Shown piece after piece: positions 1 to 8,545 of a stretch of 64,000 nt of DNA. This DNA comes from Bosea sp. 685 (lineage in GTDB: Bacteria; Pseudomonadota; Alphaproteobacteria; Rhizobiales; Beijerinckiaceae). The stretch covers positions 6,140,501-6,204,500 of the forward strand of contig NZ_CP134779.1 in NCBI RefSeq assembly GCF_031884435.1. Direction: 5' to 3'. A model generated the notes under the pieces. The model was not told the DNA's origin. It worked only from the letters and a program-made list of their open reading frames with translations, and did not search any database. The stretch's first letter is position 1. Each line of letters begins with the position of its first letter. The position numbers and the translations under genes are program-made.

Positions 1-1289
1 TCGGGATCGTAGACGACATCGTCCCATTTGATCCGCTGGCCCTCGGCGATCTCGGTCTTGAGCTTGACGTTGTGAGCCAGGCCCAGCGGCAGATAGCCCT
101 CCTTCAGCGAGGCATCGGCCGGGGTCTGCTTGCCCCAGACGCAGAAGCCGCCTTCGCCATCAAGCATCTCGCCCGGCGTGAGCTTGCGCTTGGCGGTGGC
201 GACGACGTCCGAGTTGAAGCAGATCGGCGCGCCCGTCGATTCCTTGCGCAGCGCGGCAGAGGCGACCGAAATGCCGAGCTCCAGGCCGATCATATGGATC
301 GGGCGATAAAGCGAGGCGTATTTGCCGGTCTTGTCGGGCAGCATGCTGTATTCGCGGAAGCACTCCTCGCTATAGGCGCTGTCGCTCTCGAAAACGACAT
401 AGGTGCCCATGACCAGGCTATGGGGCACGTCGCTGCCGTCGCGATAGACCGACGACGTCACCTCGGTGACGCCTTTGCGCTCCAATACGCCGCCATCGGC
501 CTTGGGCTTGCAGATCTCGGCATGCTCGAAGCGCGTCGCCGGCGGGAAGGATAGGCCGTCGGCCTGTGAATGCAGTCCCGTGGCGTTGCAGACCGCCGTC
601 ATCTCGATGCCCGACTTGGTGCCGTCGACGAAGGAGTTGAACATCTTCGGATTGATCGAGTTGCGATCCTTGATCTTCATGTATTTGTCGAGGATGTCCC
701 AGACCGTCTCGGGCGTCGACTGGTGGTAGGTCGGGTGGTAGCGCGTGCCCTTGCCGGCGGAGACCACCTTGAAACCGGCGGCGCGAGCCCAGTCGACATG
801 GTCGGCGATCAAGGCCGGCTGGTCGCCCCAGGCGAGCGAATAGACCACGCCGGCCTGCTTCGCCTTGCGCGCCAGGAGCGGCCCGGCGACAGCGTCGGCC
901 TCGACATTGACCATGATGATATGCTTGCCGTGCTCGATCGCCTTGAGCGCGAAGCGGATGCCGGCGCCGGGGTCGCCCGTCGCCTCGATGATCACCTCGA
1001 CGCCGGGATGCGTGATCAGCGCCTCGGCATTGTCGGTCACGATCGTGCTGCCGTTCTTGAGCGCGTCGTCGACGGAGGTCGCGGCGTATTGCGTTTCGGG
1101 CCAGCAGCCGAGTTTGAGCTGCGAGCGGGCGCGGGTGGTGTTCAGATCGGCGACACCGACGAGATGCATGCCGTCGGTCGAGCGGACCTGCGACATGAAC
1201 ATCAGGCCGAACTTGCCCGCTCCGATCAGTCCGACGGTGACCGGCTTACCCGCGGCCTGACGCTCCAGCAGCATGCGATGCAGATTCAT
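1..1289 (-). CDS. SAF-domain NAD(P)-dependent oxidoreductase (homoserine dehydrogenase-like), 3' end cut by window
   Basis: Reading the minus strand from an ATG at 1289 gives one open frame to the window edge (about 429 residues), so the C-terminus is missing. The N-terminus has a Rossmann fold nucleotide-binding motif (VGLIGAGKFGLMF, residues 19-31). The last visible part (HNVKLKTEIAEGQRI) looks like the start of a SAF domain. Proteins of this layout are often labelled homoserine dehydrogenase-like or wrongly FlgA, and in sugar-acid loci they oxidise polyol or sugar-acid substrates. The start has an AGAGGA ribosome site 6 nt upstream. The LysR gene lies upstream on the same strand and a TRAP transporter is divergent, so a carboxylate or sugar-acid catabolic role is inferred. 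The substrate is unknown. Confidence 0.75.
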   Translation of the reverse strand, partial: MNLHRMLLERQAAGKPVTVGLIGAGKFGLMFMSQVRSTDGMHLVGVADLNTTRARSQLKLGCWPETQYAATSVDDALKNGSTIVTDNAEALITHPGVEVIIEATGDPGAGIRFALKAIEHGKHIIMVNVEADAVAGPLLARKAKQAGVVYSLAWGDQPALIADHVDWARAAGFKVVSAGKGTRYHPTYHQSTPETVWDILDKYMKIKDRNSINPKMFNSFVDGTKSGIEMTAVCNATGLHSQADGLSFPPATRFEHAEICKPKADGGVLERKGVTEVTSSVYRDGSDVPHSLVMGTYVVFESDSAYSEECFREYSMLPDKTGKYASLYRPIHMIGLELGISVASAALRKESTGAPICFNSDVVATAKRKLTPGEMLDGEGGFCVWGKQTPADASLKEGYLPLGLAHNVKLKTEIAEGQRIKWDDVVYDP

Positions 1290-1575
1290 GACGTGTCCTC
1301 TAGAAAAACGGATTTAACGGCGCGCCGGCCTCAAAGCCGGATCGGGAGCGGTCTTCGGGAAAAGCGTCGCGAAGGCTCGGCCGGGAGGGGCGCAGATAGC
1401 CGCCAGGGCCGTCGCCGGGCTTGAGGCGACATCCTCTTTGGTCATTGCGTTTCCCTGTCGAGCGGCGGGTTGTCGCAACCAGAGGTCAATATGCCCCGCC
1501 TTGCTACGACCAGAAGGTTAGGGAGCGGCCGGCATCGGGGCAATTCAGATTATCTGCGCCAACGATGTAGAACGG

Positions 1576-2484
1576 CTAAACTGTCGCGGCCTCAGTGTGC
1601 TGCACCTGCGAACGATCCCGCTCGACCCGGAGCCAGTCCAGGAAGGTGCGGGTCTTGCGGTGCCGCAGATGATTGTGCGGGCAGACGATCCATTGCGTCG
1701 CGACCATGACCTCGGGGGCGTCGCGGACCGGGCGGATCAGGGTGCCGTCGGCAAGCTCGCGCCAGGCGAGCAATTCGCTTTCGAGCGCGATGCCCATGCC
1801 GCTGGCGGCAGCGTCGATCGCCATATGGCTGCGGTCGAAGAGGACACGATGCCAGCGTCGCCCCGGCTCGACCCCGGCCTCGGCAAACCAGCGCGGCCAT
1901 TGCATCTGCGATTTGACGGAGTGGATCAGGCGCTGCTCGGGCAGATCCGCGGCTTTGAGGCTGGCTGGCGGCAGCAGCGATGGCGAGCAGAGCGGGAAGA
2001 AGCGCTCCCGTCCGAGCCCCTCGATGAACAGGCCGGGCCAGACGCCTTCGCCATGCCTGATCTCGATATCGACGTTTTCCTTGCTGAAATCAGTCGGTTC
2101 ATTGGTGCCGTCGAGCCGCAATTCGATATCTGGATTGGCATCCACGAAGCTGTGGAGGCGCGGCAGGAGCCATTTGCTGGAGACGCTGGGCGCGGCCCGC
2201 ACCGTCAGGGTCGTGGCCGAGCGGATGCCGCGCACATGCTGCGTCACATCGGCGATATGCTCGATCTCGCGCCCGACCATCTGGAAATAGCGCTCGCCGG
2301 CCTCGGTCAGCGTGATGTTGCGGCCGACCTTCAGTGTCAACGCCGTTCCCAGATGCAGCTCCAGCGCCTGGATCTGCTGGCTGACGGCAGAGGGCGTGAC
2401 GCGGAGCTCCTCGGCGGCGCGCGAGACGCTGCCGGCGCGCGCCACCGCATGGAAGACGATGATCGAGCGGAACGGAATCTGCAT
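1576..2484 (-). CDS. LysR-family transcriptional regulator (GcvA-like)
   Basis: The 302-residue protein begins with a LysR winged helix-turn-helix (residues 3-62: AVARAGSVSRAAEELRVTPS followed by AVSQQIQALE). A type 2 periplasmic-binding-like effector domain occupies residues 90-295. The phrase WPRWFAEAG and the overall layout resemble the GcvA subgroup. It lies between the oxidoreductase downstream on the same strand and the divergently transcribed TRAP operon, the usual position for a LysR protein that controls a divergent catabolic operon. The effector is probably the TRAP substrate, but that is inference. Confidence 0.88.
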   Translation of the reverse strand: MQIPFRSIIVFHAVARAGSVSRAAEELRVTPSAVSQQIQALELHLGTALTLKVGRNITLTEAGERYFQMVGREIEHIADVTQHVRGIRSATTLTVRAAPSVSSKWLLPRLHSFVDANPDIELRLDGTNEPTDFSKENVDIEIRHGEGVWPGLFIEGLGRERFFPLCSPSLLPPASLKAADLPEQRLIHSVKSQMQWPRWFAEAGVEPGRRWHRVLFDRSHMAIDAAASGMGIALESELLAWRELADGTLIRPVRDAPEVMVATQWIVCPHNHLRHRKTRTFLDWLRVERDRSQVQHTEAATV

Positions 2485-2863
2485 CGCGAACCTTTAAGGT
2501 CAGCTAAAAGGACGCGAAATATAACTCAATTGTGCGCAGTGGCCAGCAATCTAGGCTGACGCTGCTGGAGACGGCCGCAAGGTCGGCGCCAGAAGGGAAA
2601 GCCTCCGTTCAGAGAGGCGTCAGGAACGCTGGATACCGGCGCAAAAACCGGACCGCCCAAGGAAGAGGACCGCTCGAACAGCCCCCGGCCATAGCCGAAT
2701 ACGCGCATGTCCCGCCGCGGGATGGCGCCGGCGCCGCCATGCGCGCCGCCTGGCGCGACCGGCGCTCAGCCGAGACGCGGGTTTCAGACCAGGCGCAGCC
2801 AGACTCGAACAGGATACCGACGCGCATCAGCGACGTTGGAGACAAAATTCAGGAGGACCGTCC
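2485..2863. promoter_or_regulatory. Divergent intergenic region between lysR and the TRAP operon
   Basis: These 379 bases hold no convincing gene. They must contain the promoters for both lysR and the TRAP operon. A strong ribosome site (AGGAGG, 2851-2856) precedes the dctP-type start at 2864. The AT-rich stretch close to the lysR start (about 2485-2530) is a reasonable place for the LysR operator, but I could not settle on a single T-N11-A box. Confidence 0.4.
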
Positions 2864-3919
2864 ATGCCAGATCATCACAAGCCTTCATCCGCGCCCGCAT
2901 CGTCGCAGCGCGTGACGCTGTCCCGGCGCAGCCTCCTTGCTGGTGCAGCCGCCATCCCGCTCGTCGTCATTCGCACCGGGCCGGCGCGCGCTGCCGAATT
3001 CGAGTACAAGCTCGCGACCGGACAATCTCTGACCCAGCCGATCAACACCCGGCTCGGCGAGGCTGCGCTGCGCATCAAGGAGGCGAGCGGCGGCCGGATG
3101 GAGATCCGTTTCTTCCCCGCCTCGCAGCTCGGCTCCGATACCGATCTGCTGACGCAGATCAGGAGCGGCGGCGTCGATTTTCTCAACATTGCCGGCTCGG
3201 TGCTCTCCACCGTCGCACCGCTTGCGGGCATCGCCAATGTCGGCTTCGCTTTCGCCGATTACGGCCAGGTCTGGAAGGCGATGGATGGCGATCTCGGCAA
3301 GCTGATCGCCACGCAGATCGAGAAGACCGGCGCGCTCGTCGTCGCCAAACCGGCCGACAACACCTTCCGGCAGATCACCTCCTCGGCCAAGCCGATCAAG
3401 ACGCCGGCAGACCTCGCCGGCTACCGTATCCGCGTGCCGGTCTCGCCGATCTTCACCTCGCTGTTCAAATCCCTCGGCGCCAGCCCGACCTCGATCAACT
3501 TCAACGAGCTCTACACGGCGCTGCAGACCCGCCTCGTCGACGGCCAGGAAAACGGGCTCGTCACCATCGAGGCCGGCAAGATCTACGAGGTCCAGAAATA
3601 CGTTTCCGAGACCAACCATATCTGGGATCCGTTCTTCATCCTCGGTAATCGACGCTCGATGAGCGCCCTGCCCGATGATCTGAAGGCGATCGTCAAGCGC
3701 GAACTCGACCGCGCCGCGCTGGAGCAGCGCGACGACACGACCAAGCTCAACACCACGCTGAAGGACCAGCTCATCGCCAAGGGCCTGACCTTCGAGGCCG
3801 CCGACAAGGAGGCTTTCCGCAAGGGCCTCAGCGCGGCCGGCTTCTACAAGGAGTGGCGCGGCAAGTTCGGCGAGGATAACTGGAAGGCGCTCGAGGCCGT
3901 GGTCGGGGCGCTGGCATGA
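2864..3919 (+). CDS. dctP: TRAP transporter substrate-binding protein (DctP family)
   Basis: The 351-residue periplasmic protein captures a carboxylate-type ligand and delivers it to the TRAP membrane subunits. The N-terminus has a twin-arginine-type signal (LSRRSLLAGAAAIPLVV, residues 19-35) with an ARA-A cleavage site near residue 44. The body shows DctP features: a conserved arginine region GYRIRVP near residue 187 that usually binds the ligand carboxylate, and the NELYTALQTRLVDGQENG segment typical of the family. The start is set by an AGGAGG site 7 nt upstream. The stop overlaps the next gene by 4 nt (ATGA), so the two are translationally coupled. The ligand cannot be read from the sequence. 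Confidence 0.92.
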   Translation: MPDHHKPSSAPASSQRVTLSRRSLLAGAAAIPLVVIRTGPARAAEFEYKLATGQSLTQPINTRLGEAALRIKEASGGRMEIRFFPASQLGSDTDLLTQIRSGGVDFLNIAGSVLSTVAPLAGIANVGFAFADYGQVWKAMDGDLGKLIATQIEKTGALVVAKPADNTFRQITSSAKPIKTPADLAGYRIRVPVSPIFTSLFKSLGASPTSINFNELYTALQTRLVDGQENGLVTIEAGKIYEVQKYVSETNHIWDPFFILGNRRSMSALPDDLKAIVKRELDRAALEQRDDTTKLNTTLKDQLIAKGLTFEAADKEAFRKGLSAAGFYKEWRGKFGEDNWKALEAVVGALA

Positions 3920-5799
3920 GCGCGGCGATCGGCGATCCGCATAATATGGTCGCACTCAACCCGGGGCGCAGCTCCGGGTTGATCGGGAGGATCGAGCGCG
4001 GCTTGCGCCTGCTCGTCGAAATCCCTGCCGCGGCGGTCGTCGTCGCCGAGGTGGTGATCCTGTTCCTGGGGATTCTCGCCCGCACCTTCCACCAGCCGCT
4101 GATCTGGTCGGACGAACTGGCCTCGATCCTGTTCCTCTGGCTCGCCATGCTGGGCAGCACGATTGCCGTCCAGCGCACATCGCATATGCGATTGACCTTC
4201 TTCGTCTCGTTCCTCTCGCCGCGCGCCGAGGCCTGGGCGGCAACGCTTGCGGCCGGGGGCGTCGCGATCTTCCTTGCCCTGATCCTGCATCCGACCTGGG
4301 AGTATATGGAGGATCAGTCCTTTGTTGAGACGCCCGCACTCGGCTGGCCCGGCACCATCCGCGCCGCCGCCATTCCGGTGGGCTGCCTGATCGCGCTGGT
4401 CAGCGTGCTCTTGAGCCTGGCGCGGCATTCATGGCGCGATGTGCTCTCGGTCGCGGCGCTGTATGCGCTGATCGCCGGTGCGCTTTATCTCATCGGCCCC
4501 TCGCTGAAGGGGCTCGGCAACTGGAACCTGCTGATCTTCTTCGTCGGGCTGCTCGGCCTTGCCGTCATGGCGGGCGTGCCGATCGCTTTTTCCTTCTGCC
4601 TGGCAACGGCAGCCTTCCTGCTGATCACGACGCGGACGCCGCTGCTGGTCGTGGTCGGGCGCATCGATGAGGGCATGAGCTCGCTGATCCTGCTCGCCGT
4701 GCCGCTCTTCGTCTTGCTCGGGCAACTGGTCGAGGCGACCGGCATGGCGCGCGTCATGGTCGCGTTTCTCGCCTCAGTGCTCGGCCATGTCCGGGGCGGC
4801 ATGTCCTATGTCATGCTGGGGGCGATGCTGCTGGTCTCGGGCATTTCAGGCTCGAAGACCGCCGATATGGCGGCGATCGCCCCGGTGCTGTTTCCGGAGA
4901 TGCGCAAGCGCGGCATGAAGGATGGCGAGCTCGTCTCGCTGCTCGCCGCGTCGGGCGCGATGAGCGAGACGATCCCGCCCTCGATCGTGCTGATCGCGAT
5001 CGCCTCGGTCACCGGTGTCTCGATCGCGGCGCTGTTCACCGCCGGCATCCTGCCGGCGCTGGTGCTGGCCTTGGTGCTGGCGCTGGTGGCGCGCTATCGC
5101 GCCGGAAAAGAGGAGGATGCCAGCATCAAGATCGAGCGTGCGCCGATGTCGCTCGTGGCCAAGACGCTCTGGATCGCGATCCCGGCGCTGATCCTGCCCT
5201 TCCTGATCCGCAGCGCGGTGGTCGAGGGCGTCGCGACCGCCACCGAGGTCTCGACCATCGGCATCGCCTACAGCCTCGTGCTCGGGCTCCTGATCTATCG
5301 CGGCGGGCTGGTTTGGAAGAACGCCCTGCCGATGCTGGTGCAGACGGCCTCGCTCTCGGGCGCGATCCTGTTCATCGTCGGCGCAGCCAGCGCCATGGCC
5401 TGGGCGCTTGCCCAGTCGGGTTTCTCACACGAACTGGCAGCGCGCATGGCAAACGTGCCGGGCGGCGCCAATGGCTTCCTGCTGATCTCGGTGATCGCCT
5501 TCATCGTGCTCGGCAGCGTGCTGGAGGGCATTCCGGCGATCGTGCTGTTCGGGCCGCTGCTGTTCCCGATCGCCAAGCAGTTCGGCATCCACGAGGTGCA
5601 TTACAGCATGGTCGTCATCCTCGCGATGGGGCTCGGGCTGTTCGCGCCGCCCTTCGGGCTTTGCTATTACGCCGCCTGCATCATTGGCGACGTGCCGCCC
5701 GATGCCGGCATGCGCCGCATCTGGATCTACCTGGCCTGGCTCTTCCTGGGCCTGCTGCTGATCACCTTCATCCCGTGGATCTCGATCGGGTTTCTGTGA
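3916..5799 (+). CDS. TRAP transporter fused small/large permease (DctQM)
   Basis: This 627-residue membrane protein fuses the small DctQ subunit (residues about 25-170, four helices, with the WSDELASILFLWLAMLG motif) to the large DctM ion-coupled transport subunit (residues about 195-620). DctM signatures include GVPIAF, the GSKTADMAAIAPVLFPEM stretch and the symmetric APPFGLCYYAA segment near the end. Fused QM proteins are known, for example in sialic-acid TRAP systems. It completes the transporter with the upstream binding protein, with which it overlaps by 4 nt. Uptake is normally driven by a sodium gradient. Confidence 0.93.
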   Translation: MSAAIGDPHNMVALNPGRSSGLIGRIERGLRLLVEIPAAAVVVAEVVILFLGILARTFHQPLIWSDELASILFLWLAMLGSTIAVQRTSHMRLTFFVSFLSPRAEAWAATLAAGGVAIFLALILHPTWEYMEDQSFVETPALGWPGTIRAAAIPVGCLIALVSVLLSLARHSWRDVLSVAALYALIAGALYLIGPSLKGLGNWNLLIFFVGLLGLAVMAGVPIAFSFCLATAAFLLITTRTPLLVVVGRIDEGMSSLILLAVPLFVLLGQLVEATGMARVMVAFLASVLGHVRGGMSYVMLGAMLLVSGISGSKTADMAAIAPVLFPEMRKRGMKDGELVSLLAASGAMSETIPPSIVLIAIASVTGVSIAALFTAGILPALVLALVLALVARYRAGKEEDASIKIERAPMSLVAKTLWIAIPALILPFLIRSAVVEGVATATEVSTIGIAYSLVLGLLIYRGGLVWKNALPMLVQTASLSGAILFIVGAASAMAWALAQSGFSHELAARMANVPGGANGFLLISVIAFIVLGSVLEGIPAIVLFGPLLFPIAKQFGIHEVHYSMVVILAMGLGLFAPPFGLCYYAACIIGDVPPDAGMRRIWIYLAWLFLGLLLITFIPWISIGFL

Positions 5800-5822
5800 T
5801 GGACGGGCCGGCGCTCTTGCAT

Positions 5823-5862
5823 TCCGCTTATTCTGACGCAATATAGCGTCAGAATAAGCGGA
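5823..5862 (+). promoter_or_regulatory. Palindromic operator overlapping the toxin-antitoxin promoter
   Basis: Two perfect 17-base inverted arms (5823-5839 and 5846-5862) flank the 6-base centre AATATA. A sigma70-like promoter overlaps it: TTGCAT at 5817-5822, a 17-base spacer that equals the left arm, and AATATA at 5840-5845 as the -10. A repressor bound to the palindrome would cover the promoter, as expected for autoregulation by an Xre antitoxin. The palindrome lies 16 bases before the antitoxin start. It could also form a strong hairpin in read-through RNA from the TRAP operon. Confidence 0.75.
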
Positions 5863-5878
5863 GCAAGGAGAGAGCATC

Positions 5879-6229
5879 ATGGGTCTTGCTCAGTACGCGG
5901 ATGACGGCATTTTTGCTCCTCGCAAAATCGCCGACGTTTTCCGCACCACCAGCGAAGAGGTCGCCCGTACCGCTGGTCTCGGCAAGGACGCCGTCCAGCG
6001 CCGCGACCGGGTTCAATCGGACCGGACGCAAAGCCGGCTGCGCGAGATGATCGAGGTGATCAACAAAGTTGAGCCGCGCTTTGGCTCAGCGCTGATCGCC
6101 TATGCCTGGTATCGTTCGGAACCGCTGTCCGGGTTTTCCGGCCAGACCGCGATGCAGCTTGTGCGCGCGGGTCGTGCCGAAGATGTTCTCGACTATGTCG
6201 ACGCGGTGGATGCGGGCGTGCACGCCTGA
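5879..6229 (+). CDS. Xre/MbcA/ParS-type antitoxin with DUF2384 toxin-binding domain
   Basis: The 116-residue protein has an N-terminal helix-turn-helix-like part (IADVFRTTSEEVARTAGLGK, residues 14-33) and a C-terminal DUF2384 toxin-binding domain (residues about 55-110, with VEPRFGSALIAYAWYRSEPL and the ending QLVRAGRAEDVLDYVDAVDAG). Antitoxins of this type neutralise RES toxins and repress their own operon. An AAGGAG ribosome site lies 8 nt before the ATG. The toxin gene starts 2 nt after its stop, and a long palindrome lies directly upstream. The identification rests on domain pattern and partner gene and is firm. Confidence 0.9.
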   Translation: MGLAQYADDGIFAPRKIADVFRTTSEEVARTAGLGKDAVQRRDRVQSDRTQSRLREMIEVINKVEPRFGSALIAYAWYRSEPLSGFSGQTAMQLVRAGRAEDVLDYVDAVDAGVHA

Positions 6230-6231
6230 CG

Positions 6232-6735
6232 ATGGCGCTCAACTACCAGGGGAAGCTCTATCGCGCGCTCAATCCGCTTTATGCGCGCGAACCGCTATCC
6301 GGTCGTGGAGCTGCATTATATGGCGGACGGTTCAATCCAAAGGGCGTGCCGGCGCTTTATACCTCGTTGTCTATTATGACAGCGTTGCGCGAGGCCAACC
6401 AAGTCGGGAGCCTCCAACCGACCACGCTCGTTTCCTATGAAGCGGCGATCGAGCAGATCTTCGACACGCGCGATACCCTAGCAATCGCTGCAGAGGGTAT
6501 CGACGCCGATCTGCTCGCAGCGCCAAGCTGGCGCGACGAGGCGAAGGCGAACGGCAAATCTCGAACGCAGTCCTTCGCGCAGCGATTGATGGCGAAGGGT
6601 TATCGCGGGCTTTTGGTCCGCAGCTTCGCTGCCGGGGCCGGAGCGAGTGATCTCAATCTCGTACTCTGGGCCTGGAGCGATGCCCCACCCGCCCGACTTA
6701 TCCTGATCGACGACGAGGGCAGGCTGTCCAGCTGA
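6232..6735 (+). CDS. RES-domain toxin (NAD-degrading family)
   Basis: The 167-residue protein has the RES fold signature, including LYRALNP (residues 9-15), YGGRFNPKG (30-38, with Arg33), Glu54 in TALREA and Ser131 in LLVRSF, the three residues for which the family is named. RES toxins such as MbcT and ParT attack NAD+ or transfer ADP-ribose from it, which stops growth. The length is normal and the key residues are present, so the toxin looks intact. It is cotranscribed with the preceding antitoxin, with only 2 nt between the frames. Confidence 0.9.
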   Translation: MALNYQGKLYRALNPLYAREPLSGRGAALYGGRFNPKGVPALYTSLSIMTALREANQVGSLQPTTLVSYEAAIEQIFDTRDTLAIAAEGIDADLLAAPSWRDEAKANGKSRTQSFAQRLMAKGYRGLLVRSFAAGAGASDLNLVLWAWSDAPPARLILIDDEGRLSS

Positions 6736-6783
6736 GCCCGCTTATTGGCTCCCAACGGGATTCAACACGCGAATCCCAATAGC

Positions 6784-7815
6784 CTAGAAAAACTGCTTCG
6801 CGAGCTTCAGCCCCTGGCCCTGATAGGTCGACTTTATCGACTGCCCATAGAGCTTGTCGGGGCGCTCGATCATGTTCTCGAAGACGATCGTGCCGACCCT
6901 CTGGCCATGGTCGAGCATGAACGGAACGTCGTGGCTCCTGATCTCAAGGACGATCTTGCTTTTGCCGGAGGAATCGGTGACCCGGCCGAAGAACGGGTCC
7001 AGGAAGCCGGCATAATGCACCCGCACTTCTCCGACCGCAGTGTCATAGGCGACCATCTCGGCCGCCTCGTTCTCGTTGATGACGATGTCTTCAAGCGAGG
7101 CCATGATGTAGAATTCGTCCGGGACCAGGACGAGCTCGCGCCGGCCGGGACGGCATTTGATCGGCTCCCAGAAATCGTTCCGATCGTATTCTCCGACCTT
7201 TTGCAGGTCGATCAGGCCGGTGGTCTTGCGGGCCCGGTAGGCGATGACCCCGTCGGCGGCGGCGCCCTCCAGATCGATAGAGACGGAGATCGATCGGTTC
7301 GCCGGCTGCGCTGCATCAGAAGCGTGGTGACGGAAGCGCAACTGGCTCAGCGTGTCGCCGGCGCGCGCGATGATCGGAAACGAGCGCGGCACGACCTCCG
7401 CATAAAGCGGCCCGTCATAGCCCGCCGGGATCTCGTCGAAGGACGTGCCGCCATCGGCGATCAACCGGACGAAGATGTCGAGGCGGCCTGACGAGCTCTT
7501 GGGATTGGCCCGGGCGCTCGTATCCGCCCCCAGCGAGACGCGCTCCTGCAGCGGGATGATGTGGACGCAATTGCGCTCGAGCACCTGCGGCTTGGACAGG
7601 TCGACCTCATGCGTCGCGAGATCCTTGAGCCTCTCCGAAACCGCTTTGCCCTTGCCCGGCAGGAAGCTGGTCGGGACCCTGAACGCGGTGGCGCCGAGGC
7701 GCAGATCGAGGCTCGCAGGCTGGATCAGATCCTCATGAATCTGCGAACTCGCGCGTATGGTCCCGTCCGCGATCGCCGAGCGAATTGTCTGCGAAGGCCA
7801 AATTCCGTAATTCAT
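6784..7815 (-). CDS. dcd: 2'-deoxycytidine 5'-triphosphate deaminase, two-domain form
   Basis: The 343-residue protein is the long form of dCTP deaminase found in alphaproteobacteria, with two dUTPase-like halves. The first half shows IHEDLIQPASLDLRLG (residues 26-41) and the nucleotide-binding segment NPKSSSGRLDIFVRL. The second half has EVRVHYAGFLDPFFG and GQRVGTIVFENM, typical of trimeric dUTPase/Dcd folds. It converts dCTP to dUTP for thymidylate synthesis. It is a single gene convergent with the RES toxin gene, with 48 nt between the two stops. Confidence 0.9.
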   Translation of the reverse strand: MNYGIWPSQTIRSAIADGTIRASSQIHEDLIQPASLDLRLGATAFRVPTSFLPGKGKAVSERLKDLATHEVDLSKPQVLERNCVHIIPLQERVSLGADTSARANPKSSSGRLDIFVRLIADGGTSFDEIPAGYDGPLYAEVVPRSFPIIARAGDTLSQLRFRHHASDAAQPANRSISVSIDLEGAAADGVIAYRARKTTGLIDLQKVGEYDRNDFWEPIKCRPGRRELVLVPDEFYIMASLEDIVINENEAAEMVAYDTAVGEVRVHYAGFLDPFFGRVTDSSGKSKIVLEIRSHDVPFMLDHGQRVGTIVFENMIERPDKLYGQSIKSTYQGQGLKLAKQFF

Positions 7816-8152
7816 ACTCAGATGTCCGATGAAGGGCTTGGCGGAAGCTTACAGTGAAAACGCGGCGTATTCCGCGTTTCCGGCGCGGCCATCCACAGTG
7901 CTGTTTGGGTGTCTTGGCTGTTTGGGCGTCTCGACTCGGCAAATCGGCGCTTGAACGCGCCAACTGGGTCCTGGATCGGTATCGCCCGGCATGGCTGCCG
8001 GTGGTGCGAGCATCAGCCGGGCATCCGGGCTTGCGCTTGCCTGTCGCGCCGCGTCAGGATTGACGCCGCCGTCGCCCGGTTCATAACAGAGGCCTCGCCC
8101 GCCGGCCACGACCGGGCCGCGCGATGCCCGCGCCATCGAGGGAGCCGTCACG
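7816..8152. other. Intergenic region with hairpin and tandem duplication between dcd and apaG
   Basis: No gene is supported in these 337 bases. An 8-base perfect hairpin (7858-7865 with 7872-7879) lies in the presumed dcd leader. A 17-base unit is duplicated in tandem (7900-7916 and 7917-7933, 15 of 17 identical). Promoters for the divergent dcd and apaG genes must lie here but I could not pick them with confidence. Confidence 0.45.
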
Positions 8153-8545
8153 ATGTATCAAGCGGAGACGCATGGCGTGCGCGTGACCGCCGCGCCGAAG
8201 TTCATGGAGGGGGAATCCTCGCATGAGCAGCGCCGCTATTTCTGGGCCTATTCCATCGAGATCGTGAATCTGTCGCTTCAGACCGTGCAATTGATGACCC
8301 GGCACTGGTTCATCACCGATGGCCGCGGCGAGGTTCATGAGGTGCGCGGCGACGGCGTCATCGGCCAGCAGCCGGTGCTGCGGCCGGGCGAGAGCTTCAG
8401 CTATACCTCCGGCTGCCCGTTGATGACGCCGGACGGCTCGATGAGCGGCTTTTACGCCATGCTCGGCGAGGACGGCGCGATCTTCGATGTGGTCGTGCCG
8501 CTCTTTCCGCTCGATTCGCCCTATGTGAAGAAGGTTCTGCATTGA
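8153..8545 (+). CDS. apaG: ApaG family protein
   Basis: The 130-residue protein matches ApaG throughout: YFWAYSIEIVNLS (residues 28-40), VQLMTRHWFITDG, the glycine-rich loop GVIGQQPVLRPGESFSYTSG and the ending MSGFYAMLGEDG plus IPLFPL-like VVPLFPLDSP. ApaG has a fibronectin type III-like fold; it is linked to Co/Mg resistance and Ap4A levels in enterics, but its exact role is unclear. Its stop overlaps the argE start by 4 nt (TTGA), so the two genes are coupled. Confidence 0.93.
   Translation: MYQAETHGVRVTAAPKFMEGESSHEQRRYFWAYSIEIVNLSLQTVQLMTRHWFITDGRGEVHEVRGDGVIGQQPVLRPGESFSYTSGCPLMTPDGSMSGFYAMLGEDGAIFDVVVPLFPLDSPYVKKVLH

Noticed and set aside
7854..8063. Small plus-strand open frame between dcd and apaG
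   Set aside because: It runs through a hairpin and a tandem duplication, has no ribosome site and no recognisable domain.
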